From contig QAZA01000009.1 in NCBI GenBank assembly GCA_003054695.1, positions 62,001 through 126,000 of the forward strand: 64,000 nucleotides of DNA, read 5' to 3'. The notes beneath the pieces were generated by a model. That model was not told the origin of the DNA. It saw nothing but the letters and a program-made list of their open reading frames with translations, and made no database searches. How positions within the stretch are numbered: the first letter of the stretch is position 1; the number at the start of each line of letters is the position of its first letter. The position numbers were made by a program, and so were the translations under genes. The stretch is from Verrucomicrobia bacterium LW23. Lineage in GTDB: Bacteria > Verrucomicrobiota > Verrucomicrobiia > Methylacidiphilales > UBA1321. Shown here in pieces: positions 52,483-60,813 of this stretch.

Positions 52483-53180
52483 AAAAAGGCGCCCACCATA
52501 CCCGCCGTGCCATGGCCGGCGCGGACAACGCCCCGCTCTCCCACAAGCAGAAGGGGCAGATCTGCATCCGCGCGAAGGAGGCGTTTGACGCGCTGCGCAA
52601 GCAGAAGCTGATTGCGGACGGCATTGACTTCAACGACTGGCGCCGGGATCAGCAGGCGTGCGCGGTGGACATGGAATCGCTGCGCGAGTGCGTGGGTAAG
52701 GATTTCGAGCCCATCATGATGCACTTCGAGAACCTGCTGGGCAACAGCGACAAGGCGTTTGACTACGCTCTGCGCGCCGAAACCCGCCCGGTACGCGTGG
52801 CCATGCACCACCTGCAGCAGGAGTGCAAGGCGGCGGAAGCCCTGATGCGCAATCCCATGGGCTACGTACGCGGCTACCTGCGCAACTCCAAAGGCGGCAT
52901 CACCCTGGAGCAGGCCGACGCCAAGACGGTATGGGGCTGCGTCTACATGATCCGCCGCAAGGTGCAAAGCCTGCGCGCCAAAGCCAAAGGCGGCGGCATC
53001 TCCGCCGGCAGCACGGTGGACGACGTGCTCGATTCCCTCGGCATCCCCGCCGCCCCCGCCCCCACCGCGGCGCCCGCCGGCGCCAAAGGCAAACCCTTCA
53101 GCCAACCCAAACCCAAAGCCGCCCGCCAGCGCCCCGCCCCGCCGGCGGCGCCGCAGACGGGAATGGATACCCCTTATTGA
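52479..53180 (+). CDS. Hypothetical phage protein, 233 residues
   Basis: From MKKGAHHTRRAMAG, overlapping the previous stop. The body is helical: LSHKQKGQICIRAKEAFDAL, GIDFNDWRRDQQACAVDM, RPVRVAMHHLQQECKAAEAL and GGITLEQADAKTVWGCVYMI. The C-terminal 60 residues are Pro/Ala/Lys-rich and probably disordered. Position after early genes resembles that of regulatory genes such as Mu gemA, but the sequence is not recognisably similar. Confidence 0.5.
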   Translation: MKKGAHHTRRAMAGADNAPLSHKQKGQICIRAKEAFDALRKQKLIADGIDFNDWRRDQQACAVDMESLRECVGKDFEPIMMHFENLLGNSDKAFDYALRAETRPVRVAMHHLQQECKAAEALMRNPMGYVRGYLRNSKGGITLEQADAKTVWGCVYMIRRKVQSLRAKAKGGGISAGSTVDDVLDSLGIPAAPAPTAAPAGAKGKPFSQPKPKAARQRPAPPAAPQTGMDTPY

Positions 53181-53183
53181 GCC

Positions 53184-53306
53184 ATGGAAACGCTTCGCTT
53201 TCTCGCCGAGATGGCCCTGTGGGTTTTCCTCCTGCTGGTGCTTTCATCCCCCCTCTGGGGGCTCGCATTCCTCCTGATACAGGCCGGACTCTGGTTCAGC
53301 CGCTAA
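53184..53306 (+). CDS. Small membrane protein, 40 residues
   Basis: METLRFLAEMALWVFLLLVL continues with SSPLWGLAFLLIQAGLWFSR. One or two membrane helices make up nearly the whole protein. It starts three bases after the previous stop. The length is too short for homology-based assignment. Confidence 0.45.
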   Translation: METLRFLAEMALWVFLLLVLSSPLWGLAFLLIQAGLWFSR

Positions 53307-53317
53307 CCAACACGACC

Positions 53318-53635
53318 ATGAAACCCGTCGATTTCCGCAACGAAACCTTTGCCCAGCTTCAGGAGCGGTTCACCGGCCTGCGCCGCGCCGTTTACATGGC
53401 GTGGATGCACTGGGGCCCTGGCACCACCCGCGAGGTATCGGTGCGTGCGAAAATCGACATCCTCACCTTCCGCCCGCGCACCACGGAGCTTTTTCAACTC
53501 GGCTTCCTGGAGCTCGTCGAACATCAACCCACCGGCACCGAGGGCGTGTACCGCGTGGTGCCGGAGAAAGTGGTGCAGGCCCGCTGGGAGCGCCGCTTTG
53601 ACGAGCCCGAGATTAAGCAGCTGCCGTTGCTCTGA
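53318..53635 (+). CDS. Winged-helix-like phage protein, 105 residues
   Basis: From MKPVDFRNETFAQLQERFTG. The helix AVYMAWMHWGPGTTREVSVR, a recognition helix in ILTFRPRTTELFQLGFLELV and a wing with GVYRVVPEKV resemble the other small winged-helix proteins here. Such proteins often control phage gene switching. Codon use is typical of the prophage backbone. Confidence 0.55.
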   Translation: MKPVDFRNETFAQLQERFTGLRRAVYMAWMHWGPGTTREVSVRAKIDILTFRPRTTELFQLGFLELVEHQPTGTEGVYRVVPEKVVQARWERRFDEPEIKQLPLL

Positions 53636-53649
53636 CCCCACCAACCGCC

Positions 53650-54132
53650 ATGGCCTCCACACAACCCGATCTCCCGATGAAGGGCCTGCCCCCGACCGGC
53701 CAAAAGCTGATGGGCGAGCTGAGCGAGTGCGCGCCCGGCAAGTTCGTGCAGGTGGGGCACGGGCAGGCGCCCAAGATTATTATCTGCGATGTGGTGGGTA
53801 ACAACGACGGCACGTGCCGGATGGTGCCGCGCAATTTCGAGAAATTCCAGAGCCTTACCGACGAGCTGCTTGAAGCGATGGGTAACGTCAGCCGCGAGAC
53901 GCTGATGCGGCTGATCATGGGCGGCTTCATTGAAGGGATCAAGGTAAGCCCGCGCGTTTGGCTCATCAATCTCCAGAGCTGGTTTAACCATCTCGACCGC
54001 TGCGCCGCGGATCCCGAGTTCTGGAATGACAAGCGTGTGCGGCATTACAACTCCAGCTGGAAGAACTCCGGCCCCGGCGAGCACACCCGCGCCAAAGCGC
54101 GTGCCGGCGGAAAATCCCGGGCTGACCGGTAA
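53650..54132 (+). CDS. Hypothetical phage protein, 160 residues
   Basis: A central helical region (LTDELLEAMGNVSRETLMRL, then IMGGFIEGIKVSPRVWLINL) may be DNA-binding; the end is basic (KARAGGKSRADR). It is followed by a 109-base gap with a CCGCGG palindrome near 54211-54227 and a TATAAA near 54167. No family is recognised. It could be a late-gene regulator by position only. Confidence 0.45.
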   Translation: MASTQPDLPMKGLPPTGQKLMGELSECAPGKFVQVGHGQAPKIIICDVVGNNDGTCRMVPRNFEKFQSLTDELLEAMGNVSRETLMRLIMGGFIEGIKVSPRVWLINLQSWFNHLDRCAADPEFWNDKRVRHYNSSWKNSGPGEHTRAKARAGGKSRADR

Positions 54133-54241
54133 AGCGCTCTAAAACGCCTCAGGAACGATTCGGACGTATAAACACACCAGCCGCGCCGTCGCGTGGCGCC
54201 AACCCGGTTCCGCGGACTTCCGCGGACCATCTAAACTTTCC

Positions 54242-54682
54242 ATGCCATCCCTTAATTTCAAGGTCCAGTTCGCACCCGCTGTTGAGTTGGGCCACAAACG
54301 TTGCACCATGCGCGCGGACCGCAAGGACGGACGCCAGATCGTCCCTGGCGACACGCTCCACTTCTTTACAGGCATGCGCACCAAAGGTTGCCGCAAGCTG
54401 GGTCAGGCCGTGTGCCGGACGGTGGATCGGGTGGTGATTGTCCCGGCTGGGCACGATATTCCCGGCATGCCCACAGTGTACCGTGCGCCGGACGTCATGT
54501 TTCCCTCGGGCATCACGGCACCCTTCCTGACGCCCACGCTTCCCCTGGGCGTCCCGGTCATCCTCTCGGAGCGCGAGTGCGATGAGTTGGCCCGTCGTGA
54601 CGGCTTCGTGTGCGCTGCCGATCTGTCCCGGTTCTTCTGGGTGCCGGCCGGGGTGTTTAAGGGGAGCCTTATTACCTGGTAA
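54242..54682 (+). CDS. ASCH/EVE-like domain phage protein
   Basis: The 146-residue protein starts LNFKVQFAPAVELGHKRCTM, followed by RADRKDGRQIVPGDTLHFFT and GCRKLGQAVCRTVDRVVIV. Strand-turn-strand with GD..HFFTG and K..T.R is the pattern of ASCH-type RNA- or modified-base-binding folds. The function in phages is mostly unknown. It begins the late gene cluster and might recognise modified DNA or RNA; that would fit with the DpdA-like gene, but this link is speculation. Confidence 0.5.
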   Translation: MPSLNFKVQFAPAVELGHKRCTMRADRKDGRQIVPGDTLHFFTGMRTKGCRKLGQAVCRTVDRVVIVPAGHDIPGMPTVYRAPDVMFPSGITAPFLTPTLPLGVPVILSERECDELARRDGFVCAADLSRFFWVPAGVFKGSLITW

Positions 54683-54688
54683 ACCGCC

Positions 54689-54922
54689 ATGATCCAGTTC
54701 TACAAGTTCACCGCCAGCGGCCAGCATGGGCGCCTGGGCAAGTTTGAGATCCGGGGGTGGTGGATCCGCACGGACGACGGCAATGTCACAGAGCACATCG
54801 CCACCTATCTGGCCGACATGGGCCTGGATTGCCGCTGTGGCGAGATCTACCTGCAACCCGTGGCCAAGCTCCCCAGGGGCTTCACGATCGACGGACCTTC
54901 GGATCGCCCGATATTTCTCTGA
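54689..54922 (+). CDS. Hypothetical phage protein, 77 residues
   Basis: A beta-rich product (MIQFYKFTASGQHGRLGKFE, then IRGWWIRTDDGNVTEHIATY) ending PRGFTIDGPSDRPIFL. It is six bases after the ASCH-like gene and three before the MuF-like gene. No domain is recognised. Confidence 0.5.
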   Translation: MIQFYKFTASGQHGRLGKFEIRGWWIRTDDGNVTEHIATYLADMGLDCRCGEIYLQPVAKLPRGFTIDGPSDRPIFL

Positions 54923-54925
54923 CCT

Positions 54926-56653
54926 ATGTTCCTCTTTGGCCCCACGCCCCACGAAGAAGCCGCGCGCACGATCAGCGATAAGGCGGTGACATCCCGCGCT
55001 GTGTTTTACGGGTTGCTGCCGGAGCTGCGCGCGAAGGCGTTTATCATCACGGGCATTGCGGCCATGGATGTGCTGCAGGACGTCCGCGACATGATCGCGG
55101 AGGTTCCGCGGGGCGCGGACTGGGAGGAGACGAAGAAGAAAATTGTGGAGGAGATCTCTCCCTACATCACCAACAAGGACGGCTCTCTCCTGGATAAGGC
55201 GGCGGCGGAGCGGCGGGCGACGCTGCTGCTGCGCACGCATGTTTTTCAGGCAAATGCGGCGGCGCAGTATGCGGTGAACATGCGGCAGATGGATGTGTTT
55301 CCGTACTGGCAGTATCTCTCCATGGAGGATAAGAGGGTGCGTCCGACGCACGCCGCGCTGCATGGCCTGGTGTTGCCTGCCTCCTCTCCTTTCTGGAATG
55401 GACATACGCCGCCGTGGGACTGGAACTGCAGGTGCCAGGTGGTACCCCTGACCCAGGACGATTACGAGGACATAGAGAAAGCGGACGCGGGCAAGCCGGT
55501 GGAAGAACGTAGCATTCCCAGCCCGGCGGTGATGAACATGCTCCTTCAGCAAGGTCGCCTGGTGCGCGGCCTCAACCAGATTTTTGATGTGCGCACGCCG
55601 TTTGAAAAGACGGGGGACCCCAAGTCGTACCAGTGGCAACCGGCCCATCAGTCCATGGACCTGAACATGATTCGCGCGCGGTACTCGGCAAAGGAGTTCT
55701 CCGACTTTGAGAAGTGGGCCAAGCAGCAGAAGGTGCATTCGAGCGACCCGCGCACAGTGTGGCAGTGGCTGAACCCCGGAGCCACACCTCCGCCGCAACC
55801 GCAGCCGGTCCCCCCTCCCGCGCCTGCGCCCACTCCCCCACCCGCACCCGCTCCAGTTCCACCGCCGCCGCCCCAACCTGCGCCGCCGCCCCTGTTCCGA
55901 CCTCCCGTTGTTCCCACTCCTCAGCCTCCTCAGCCAACCCCGCCTGTTCCCGCCCCAGCCCCAGCGCCGCCGGCAACCATTGCGGAAGCTGTGTCTCGGC
56001 TCGCCGCGGACCCTGACAACATTACAACTCAGGAAGCGACCGCGATTATTAAGTCCCTCCGCAAGGGGCACGGAATCGCGAACTACACGAAGGTCAGGAG
56101 CCTCAGCCGGCAACGCGGTGTCCCTCCGGTTTGGGATGCCTATGCACGGCTGCACGTGGAAGGGTTTTTGGACTTCCTTCCCCAGAAGGTCATCAACTCG
56201 CTCCCATCCTTCACCATTGAAACCATGCGCAACATGAATGCGCTGGGTAATTACAGCTATCAGACGCGGACATTGAAACTCAACTCCTCAAGGCTTGCCG
56301 ACGCACTCGATCGTCAGCAGACCATTTACCACGAGTTGATGCACTGGGTCCACCTCAACGGTGGGGCTGCCTACTATAGCGCGATCGAGAATCACTTTGA
56401 CGCACGTACGGCAGGAGAGAAACAGGCGCAACTTCCCAACTACCGTAAGGGAGTGGAGGGCAAGAAGGATAAGTTTCCGGATCCTTACATGGGCCGCATT
56501 TATGGGGACGGTACAACATATATCGACAAAGGTTGTGAAATACCTACCCGGATGGCTGAGTTGCTTGCCTCTCCTTTTGAGTTTGCGTCACACTGGAATA
56601 TTCCTGAGCGTCGGGAAACCATCGAAATTGTTTTTTCTATTTTCTTTGAATGA
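54926..56653 (+). CDS. MuF-like head morphogenesis protein fused to HExxH metallopeptidase-like domain (MuF polymorphic toxin type)
   Basis: Residues 1 to about 190 match the phage Mu F / SPP1 gp7 minor head domain: LLRTHVFQANAAAQYAVNM, YLSMEDKRVRPTHAALHG and WDWNCRCQVVPL. A Pro-rich linker (about 287-352, mostly PAP/PPP) follows. The last 220 residues form a separate domain with the zincin motif YHELMHWVH (His469, Glu470, His473) and a candidate third ligand in CEIPTRMAELLA. From about 56000 the base composition is less GC-rich than the MuF part. MuF domains carrying variable C-terminal toxins are known in phages. The stop overlaps the following 86-residue gene (ATGA), a possible immunity protein. 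Confidence 0.8.
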   Translation: MFLFGPTPHEEAARTISDKAVTSRAVFYGLLPELRAKAFIITGIAAMDVLQDVRDMIAEVPRGADWEETKKKIVEEISPYITNKDGSLLDKAAAERRATLLLRTHVFQANAAAQYAVNMRQMDVFPYWQYLSMEDKRVRPTHAALHGLVLPASSPFWNGHTPPWDWNCRCQVVPLTQDDYEDIEKADAGKPVEERSIPSPAVMNMLLQQGRLVRGLNQIFDVRTPFEKTGDPKSYQWQPAHQSMDLNMIRARYSAKEFSDFEKWAKQQKVHSSDPRTVWQWLNPGATPPPQPQPVPPPAPAPTPPPAPAPVPPPPPQPAPPPLFRPPVVPTPQPPQPTPPVPAPAPAPPATIAEAVSRLAADPDNITTQEATAIIKSLRKGHGIANYTKVRSLSRQRGVPPVWDAYARLHVEGFLDFLPQKVINSLPSFTIETMRNMNALGNYSYQTRTLKLNSSRLADALDRQQTIYHELMHWVHLNGGAAYYSAIENHFDARTAGEKQAQLPNYRKGVEGKKDKFPDPYMGRIYGDGTTYIDKGCEIPTRMAELLASPFEFASHWNIPERRETIEIVFSIFFE

Positions 56654-56910
56654 GAACAACGTGCATTATTGAGTGGCTGGACGGCAGAACAACAACTGCA
56701 GTACAGCAGGCAGAGAGGGCGACACAGATCCGCCCAGTTCAGTGGTCTGGCTGGACCGATCACGAAGCGGTCGCGGAGTGCAGTGATGCGTCGTCGATCA
56801 GCCTTGAACTTTACTGTGAGAGGCTTGCCCGTGATGCGGGGGCTCGTCTTAGTATCGAGAGGGATGGCGAATGGCCCGACGAAAATGATGTCATGAGCGA
56901 GACAACTTAG
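56650..56910 (+). CDS. Small acidic protein coupled to the MuF-metallopeptidase gene, candidate immunity protein
   Basis: The 86-residue product (MRTTCIIEWLDGRTTTAVQQ, then WSGWTDHEAVAECSDASSIS and ARLSIERDGEWPDENDVMSE) is acidic and soluble with no membrane segment. It overlaps the MuF-toxin stop by four bases and shares the lower GC content of the toxin domain. Immunity proteins of polymorphic toxins sit in this position and are often small and acidic. No sequence family is recognised, so this is inference from context. Confidence 0.55.
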   Translation: MRTTCIIEWLDGRTTTAVQQAERATQIRPVQWSGWTDHEAVAECSDASSISLELYCERLARDAGARLSIERDGEWPDENDVMSETT

Positions 56911-56919
56911 AAAGATCCC

Positions 56920-57117
56920 ATGTTCCTGGAATCCTGCGCCTGCCCTGTTTGCAAAACTGAAAACCCTGTGCATGGATGGGATTCGTTTCCGTGTCAAGGT
57001 TGTGGGGCTATCCTTACGCTTCAATCTGAAGATCTTGGAGGGGAAAACGGGGATCGTTGCCTGTGGTTTACCGCCCGTATTCGCGTATCGGGAACGGCAG
57101 AAGAGGAGGGAGGATGA
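56920..57117 (+). CDS. Small zinc-ribbon-like protein, 65 residues
   Basis: Two CxxC pairs (ACPVCKTENP and FPCQGCGAIL) indicate a zinc ribbon. The rest is short and mixed (GDRCLWFTARIRVSGTAEEE). The stop overlaps the gpG-like start (ATGA). It might belong to the cargo unit with the two genes before it. Confidence 0.5.
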   Translation: MFLESCACPVCKTENPVHGWDSFPCQGCGAILTLQSEDLGGENGDRCLWFTARIRVSGTAEEEGG

Positions 57118-57614
57118 GCCTGCGCATCTCCAACCAGCTATCCCCTGCACTGCGGCAGCTTGCCTCGGCGTTTGCGGATAAGACACCCATCCTGGAAGCG
57201 ATGGGGCTGCAGCTGGTGAGCCTGACGAAGCGTTCATTTTCGGATGCTTCGCTGCGGCCGTCGCCGTGGAAGCCGCACAAGTACAACTACGGCGGGCATA
57301 ATTTGCTGCGTAAGAGTGGGGCGCTGTGGCAGTCCATCCGAATTACGGAAGTCAACGGCACCTTCGTGCGGGTGGGGAGCGATCGCAAGTACGCTGCGCT
57401 GCAGCAGTTCGGCGGCATCATCCGCCCGGTGAACGCGAAGTTTCTGCGGTTCCGCATCGCCGGCCGTCTGGTGATGGCGAAGCAGGTGGAGATCCCTCCA
57501 CGCCCGTTTTTCCCGTTTACCGCGGGCGGCCAGATGACTCAGACAGCACAGGACAAGATTGAAAAGGTAGGCCTCGCGAAGGTGAATGCGATGATGAAAC
57601 AGGCCGGATTCTGA
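57114..57614 (+). CDS. Phage virion morphogenesis protein (Mu gpG-like)
   Basis: The 166-residue protein has family landmarks: LRISNQLSPALRQLASAFA, MGLQLVSLTKRSFSDA with PSPWKPHKYNYGGH, LLRKSGALWQSIRITE, RVGSDRKYAALQQFGG and IPPRPFFPFT. In Mu, gpG is needed for tail and virion assembly. It follows the MuF-like gene as in Mu-like phages, although three cargo-type genes intervene. Confidence 0.85.
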   Translation: MSLRISNQLSPALRQLASAFADKTPILEAMGLQLVSLTKRSFSDASLRPSPWKPHKYNYGGHNLLRKSGALWQSIRITEVNGTFVRVGSDRKYAALQQFGGIIRPVNAKFLRFRIAGRLVMAKQVEIPPRPFFPFTAGGQMTQTAQDKIEKVGLAKVNAMMKQAGF

Positions 57615-57699
57615 GGTGTGCCCCTCGGGGGCTAACGGAAAAGGGTCCGCGCGCTGGCACGGAGCGCACAGCGGGTAGTTGGTTTTCTGCGGATGAGCG

Positions 57700-58725
57700 A
57701 TGATCAGCGCCGTAATGAAAAACGGCCTGAAACCTTACCCCTCTGCGATTCACACGCTGCACGTGAGCAACGGTGCGCTGCAGGCCAAGGAGTTGCCCAC
57801 GCGGCTGAAGGTGATGAGTTGGGGTGAAAACCTCAGCACGAAAGGGCCCTTTCATGTTACCGAGGCCACGGCAACGGGTTTGCCCGGCTTCCAGAAGTCG
57901 CTGGGGTTTGATCGCGTGGCGATCGACTTCAACCACAACAGCCTGCCGGGCTCGCCCACCTATCAGCCGGATCCGCGCCATGTGGCCGGCTACGGCACGC
58001 CCGCCCTGGTGGCCGGCGAGGGAATGTTTCTGGAGAACATCACCTGGACGCCCAAGGGCGAAGAGTTTGCCCGCGACTATCACGACCTGTCCCCGGCTGT
58101 GGCCAAGGATGAGGCCCACGCTGTCACTTTCCTGCATTCGGTCGCTCTCACGCCGCACGGTGCGGTGGAGGGGTTGACCTTCTACTCCGCGTTCGGCCCG
58201 GCCGGCGCTTCCCAACCCAACACCATGGACTACAAGAAGGCGCTGTGCGCCGCCCTGGGTCTGCCGGAGACGGCAGACGACACCGCGATCCAGGCCAAGA
58301 TTCAGGCGCTGGCCGCCACCAAGAAGCCGGAGGAGTCCACGAAGGATCCCAAGCCGGAAGATCTCTCCGTTCGCACGCCCGACGCCGGCGCTATCGCGGC
58401 GCTGTCCGCCCAGGTGCAGACGCTGGCCGGTGAGATGAAGGCGATGCGCACCGAGGGCGATAAAGCCGCCCGCACCCGCCTGCTGGAGCAGGCCGCCCAG
58501 CTGGGCAAGGTGGTGCCGCTCTCCGCCGATAACATCGCCCTGCTGCCGATCGCCGCGCTGTCGGAGCTCATCGAGAAGCTGCCCGCCGGCGTGGTGCCCA
58601 CCGCGGCGAACACGCCTGGCAATGTGTCCGCGCACAGCACCTCTGGCACTGCCATGAGCAACACCGAACGCGAGGTGATGAAGCACCTCAACATTTCCGA
58701 GGACGTCTGGAAGAAGGCGGCCTGA
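57700..58725 (+). CDS. Phage protease/scaffold (Mu I-like)
   Basis: The N-terminal protease part (about 1-180) includes FDRVAIDFNHNSLPGSPTY, GMFLENITWTPKGEEFAR and a late HAVTFLHSVALTPHGAVEGL. The Ser/His arrangement is as in the Mu I/Peptidase_S78-type proteases. The C-terminal half is helical and charged (DDTAIQAKIQALAATKKPEE, LSAQVQTLAGEMKAMRTE), a likely internal scaffold. It processes the prohead. A 150-base gap without gene follows. Confidence 0.8.
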   Translation: MISAVMKNGLKPYPSAIHTLHVSNGALQAKELPTRLKVMSWGENLSTKGPFHVTEATATGLPGFQKSLGFDRVAIDFNHNSLPGSPTYQPDPRHVAGYGTPALVAGEGMFLENITWTPKGEEFARDYHDLSPAVAKDEAHAVTFLHSVALTPHGAVEGLTFYSAFGPAGASQPNTMDYKKALCAALGLPETADDTAIQAKIQALAATKKPEESTKDPKPEDLSVRTPDAGAIAALSAQVQTLAGEMKAMRTEGDKAARTRLLEQAAQLGKVVPLSADNIALLPIAALSELIEKLPAGVVPTAANTPGNVSAHSTSGTAMSNTEREVMKHLNISEDVWKKAA

Positions 58726-58877
58726 TCAAGGCTACCCGATGCGGTTGCTGTCTCTGAAGGCTCACGCGCCGCAGATGGCTTATCCCGCGAATAGCGTGAG
58801 CCGCAGACCCGGCTGCGTCGTGAAACAACCCTCCGGGACACTTTCCCTGACCCACACCCCCAACCTGATCGCCCTCT

Positions 58878-59600
58878 ATGCCCGCGACTGACAACATTGA
58901 TACGCCGCACTTTCCGCAGCCGGACCTGATTCTGGTGCCGCAGGCGGCCTCGAACACGATCTACGCCGGCACGCTGGTGGCGGCTAACTCCTCCGGCTAC
59001 GCGGCGCCCGCGGCCGATACGGCCGGCCATGTGGTGCTGGGCCGCGCGGAGCACAAGAGTGTGAACGCGGGCTCTGCCGGTGACACCTCTATTCTCGTAC
59101 GTCGCGGCACCTTTTGCCTGGCTAACAGCATCAGCAACCCGGTGACGATCGCGCACGTCGGGCAGTTCGCTTACGTCGAGGACGACCAGACCGTCACCTC
59201 CGCCGCCGGCAGCAACAGCGTCCGCGCCGGCCTGGTGCTGGGCCTTGAGCCGGACGGCAAAGTGCGCATCGATACCGCCCTGGTGGTGCACCCGACCAAC
59301 AGCATCAGCAACGGCGCCGTCACTCTGGCCAAGCTGGCTGCGGGCATCACGCCCAGCCATGTGCCCAAGTACGGCAACGCGGCCCTCACCACTCTGGGCG
59401 GTAACGCCTCGGAGGCGTTCACCGTCACCGGTGTCGCCGCCACCGACATCATCCTGCCCTTCATCCAGGACAACGGCAGCAACAACGATCTCCAGTTGCT
59501 GGAAGCCAAGCCCACCACCAACACCATCACCTTCCTCTTTAATGAGGATCCCGGCGCGGGCGTAAAGGTCGGATTCGTCGCCTTCCGCGCTGCCGCGTAA
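58878..59600 (+). CDS. Head decoration-type protein (DUF2190-like)
   Basis: The first half is like capsid decoration or DUF2190 proteins: LVPQAASNTIYAGTLVAANS, then DTAGHVVLGRAEHKSVNAGS and VTIAHVGQFAYVEDDQTVTS. The second half is an additional beta-rich domain (GNASEAFTVTGVAATDIILP) that may project from the head surface. It lies between protease and major capsid protein, the usual place. Confidence 0.65.
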   Translation: MPATDNIDTPHFPQPDLILVPQAASNTIYAGTLVAANSSGYAAPAADTAGHVVLGRAEHKSVNAGSAGDTSILVRRGTFCLANSISNPVTIAHVGQFAYVEDDQTVTSAAGSNSVRAGLVLGLEPDGKVRIDTALVVHPTNSISNGAVTLAKLAAGITPSHVPKYGNAALTTLGGNASEAFTVTGVAATDIILPFIQDNGSNNDLQLLEAKPTTNTITFLFNEDPGAGVKVGFVAFRAAA

Positions 59601-59721
59601 CCCCTGTTCGCCGCCACGAACCAGGCGGCCGCGCCGGACGACCGCTCCATCACAACGGGTTCACCTCCCCCGATCCGGCATCCCTTTCCCTCTCTCCGTA
59701 ACCCCGCAGCCCCCTCACACT

Positions 59722-60639
59722 ATGCTTATCAACGCCGACTCTATCGCCGCCCTGAACAAGGGGTACCGGGTGCTCTTCGACCAGGCTTACCAGGCCGGGC
59801 AGCCCATGTGGCCCCAGATGGCGCTCCGCACTACCTCGTCCAACGCGGACGAGACGTACAACTTCCTGGGCAGCATCCCCGGCATGCGCGAGCTCGTGGA
59901 TTCCGTCCAGATCCGCAACCTGGCCGCGCACGGTTTCACCATCCTGAATAAGGAGTGGGAGGACACGATCGAGATCAAGCGCAAGGATATCGAGCGCGAC
60001 TCGTACGGCTTGTATAACCCGCTTTTCCAGGCGATGGGCCGCGTGGCTGCGGAGCATGCGGACGAGCTCGTGGCCAATCTGCTGCTCAACGGCTTTACGC
60101 AGAACTGCTACACCGGCACCACGTTCTTTTCCACGACCCACATGCCCCAGGCGAATAAGACGGGGTTCTCCAATCGCGGCACCAAGAAGATCAGCGCGGC
60201 CAACTACGCCACAGCGCGCGAGAACATCAAGAGCCGGTTGAACGCCGAGGGCCGCCCGATGAACCTGGGCTCCGGCCTCACGCTCATCGTCTCCCCCGCC
60301 TACGAGACGACGGCGCGGCAGATCCTGGAAGCGGACCTGATCATCAACGCCGGCGGCACGGCGGCCGGCACCAACGTGGACAAGGGCACGGCGAAGCTGA
60401 TCGTGTGGCCCCGCCTGGCGGCGGACCCGGATAAGTGGTTCCTGGTCGACCTGGGCCAGGTGATGAAGCCCTTCATCTTCCAGGAGGAAAAGCCGGTGTC
60501 GCTCACCTCCGCCACCGCGCCCAACTCGGTGGACATGCTGCTCAACCACCGCTTCATCTACCAGGCTTACGGCCGGTACAACGCCGGCTACGGCCTGCCC
60601 GAGCTCGCCTACGGCTCCACGGGCGCCGACGCCGCCTGA
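59722..60639 (+). CDS. Major capsid protein (Mu T-like)
   Basis: The 305-residue protein resembles Mu gpT: ALNKGYRVLFDQAYQAGQP, TSSNADETYNFLGSIPGMR and ILNKEWEDTIEIKRKDIERD, then DELVANLLLNGFTQNCYTGT with FFSTTHMPQ and LTLIVSPAYETTARQIL. HK97-type fold is expected. It is followed by a strong terminator-like hairpin, as usual for an abundantly expressed capsid gene. Confidence 0.92.
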   Translation: MLINADSIAALNKGYRVLFDQAYQAGQPMWPQMALRTTSSNADETYNFLGSIPGMRELVDSVQIRNLAAHGFTILNKEWEDTIEIKRKDIERDSYGLYNPLFQAMGRVAAEHADELVANLLLNGFTQNCYTGTTFFSTTHMPQANKTGFSNRGTKKISAANYATARENIKSRLNAEGRPMNLGSGLTLIVSPAYETTARQILEADLIINAGGTAAGTNVDKGTAKLIVWPRLAADPDKWFLVDLGQVMKPFIFQEEKPVSLTSATAPNSVDMLLNHRFIYQAYGRYNAGYGLPELAYGSTGADAA

Positions 60640-60709
60640 TCGGTCTGATCCGTCCCCCGCTTTCCGCGCATGGGAAACAGCGCCTTACGATGGAGGATAG
60701 CCCGATCTC

Positions 60710-60747
60710 CGAGGGGCGGGCGCTCCTAATACGCCCCTCGATTTTTG
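60710..60747 (+). terminator. Terminator-like hairpin after the major capsid gene
   Basis: CGAGGGGCG (60710-60718) pairs perfectly with CGCCCCTCG (60732-60740) and is followed by ATTTTTG. Confidence 0.75.
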
Positions 60748-60813
60748 CAGTGGAGCTGCTGCCACCAAGGCCAATCGGGCTACAGCAGCGCAACCTTTTC
60801 TTCCCGCACACTT

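Noticed and set aside
54149-56155. 668-residue open frame on the minus strand
   Set aside because: Arg/His-rich shadow opposite the MuF, ASCH-like and small genes on the plus strand, which have recognisable domains and coupled starts.
60745-60813. Upstream extension of the 126-residue structural protein
   Set aside because: The extension starts directly after the capsid terminator hairpin and has unlikely composition; MADESS at 60814 is the better start.
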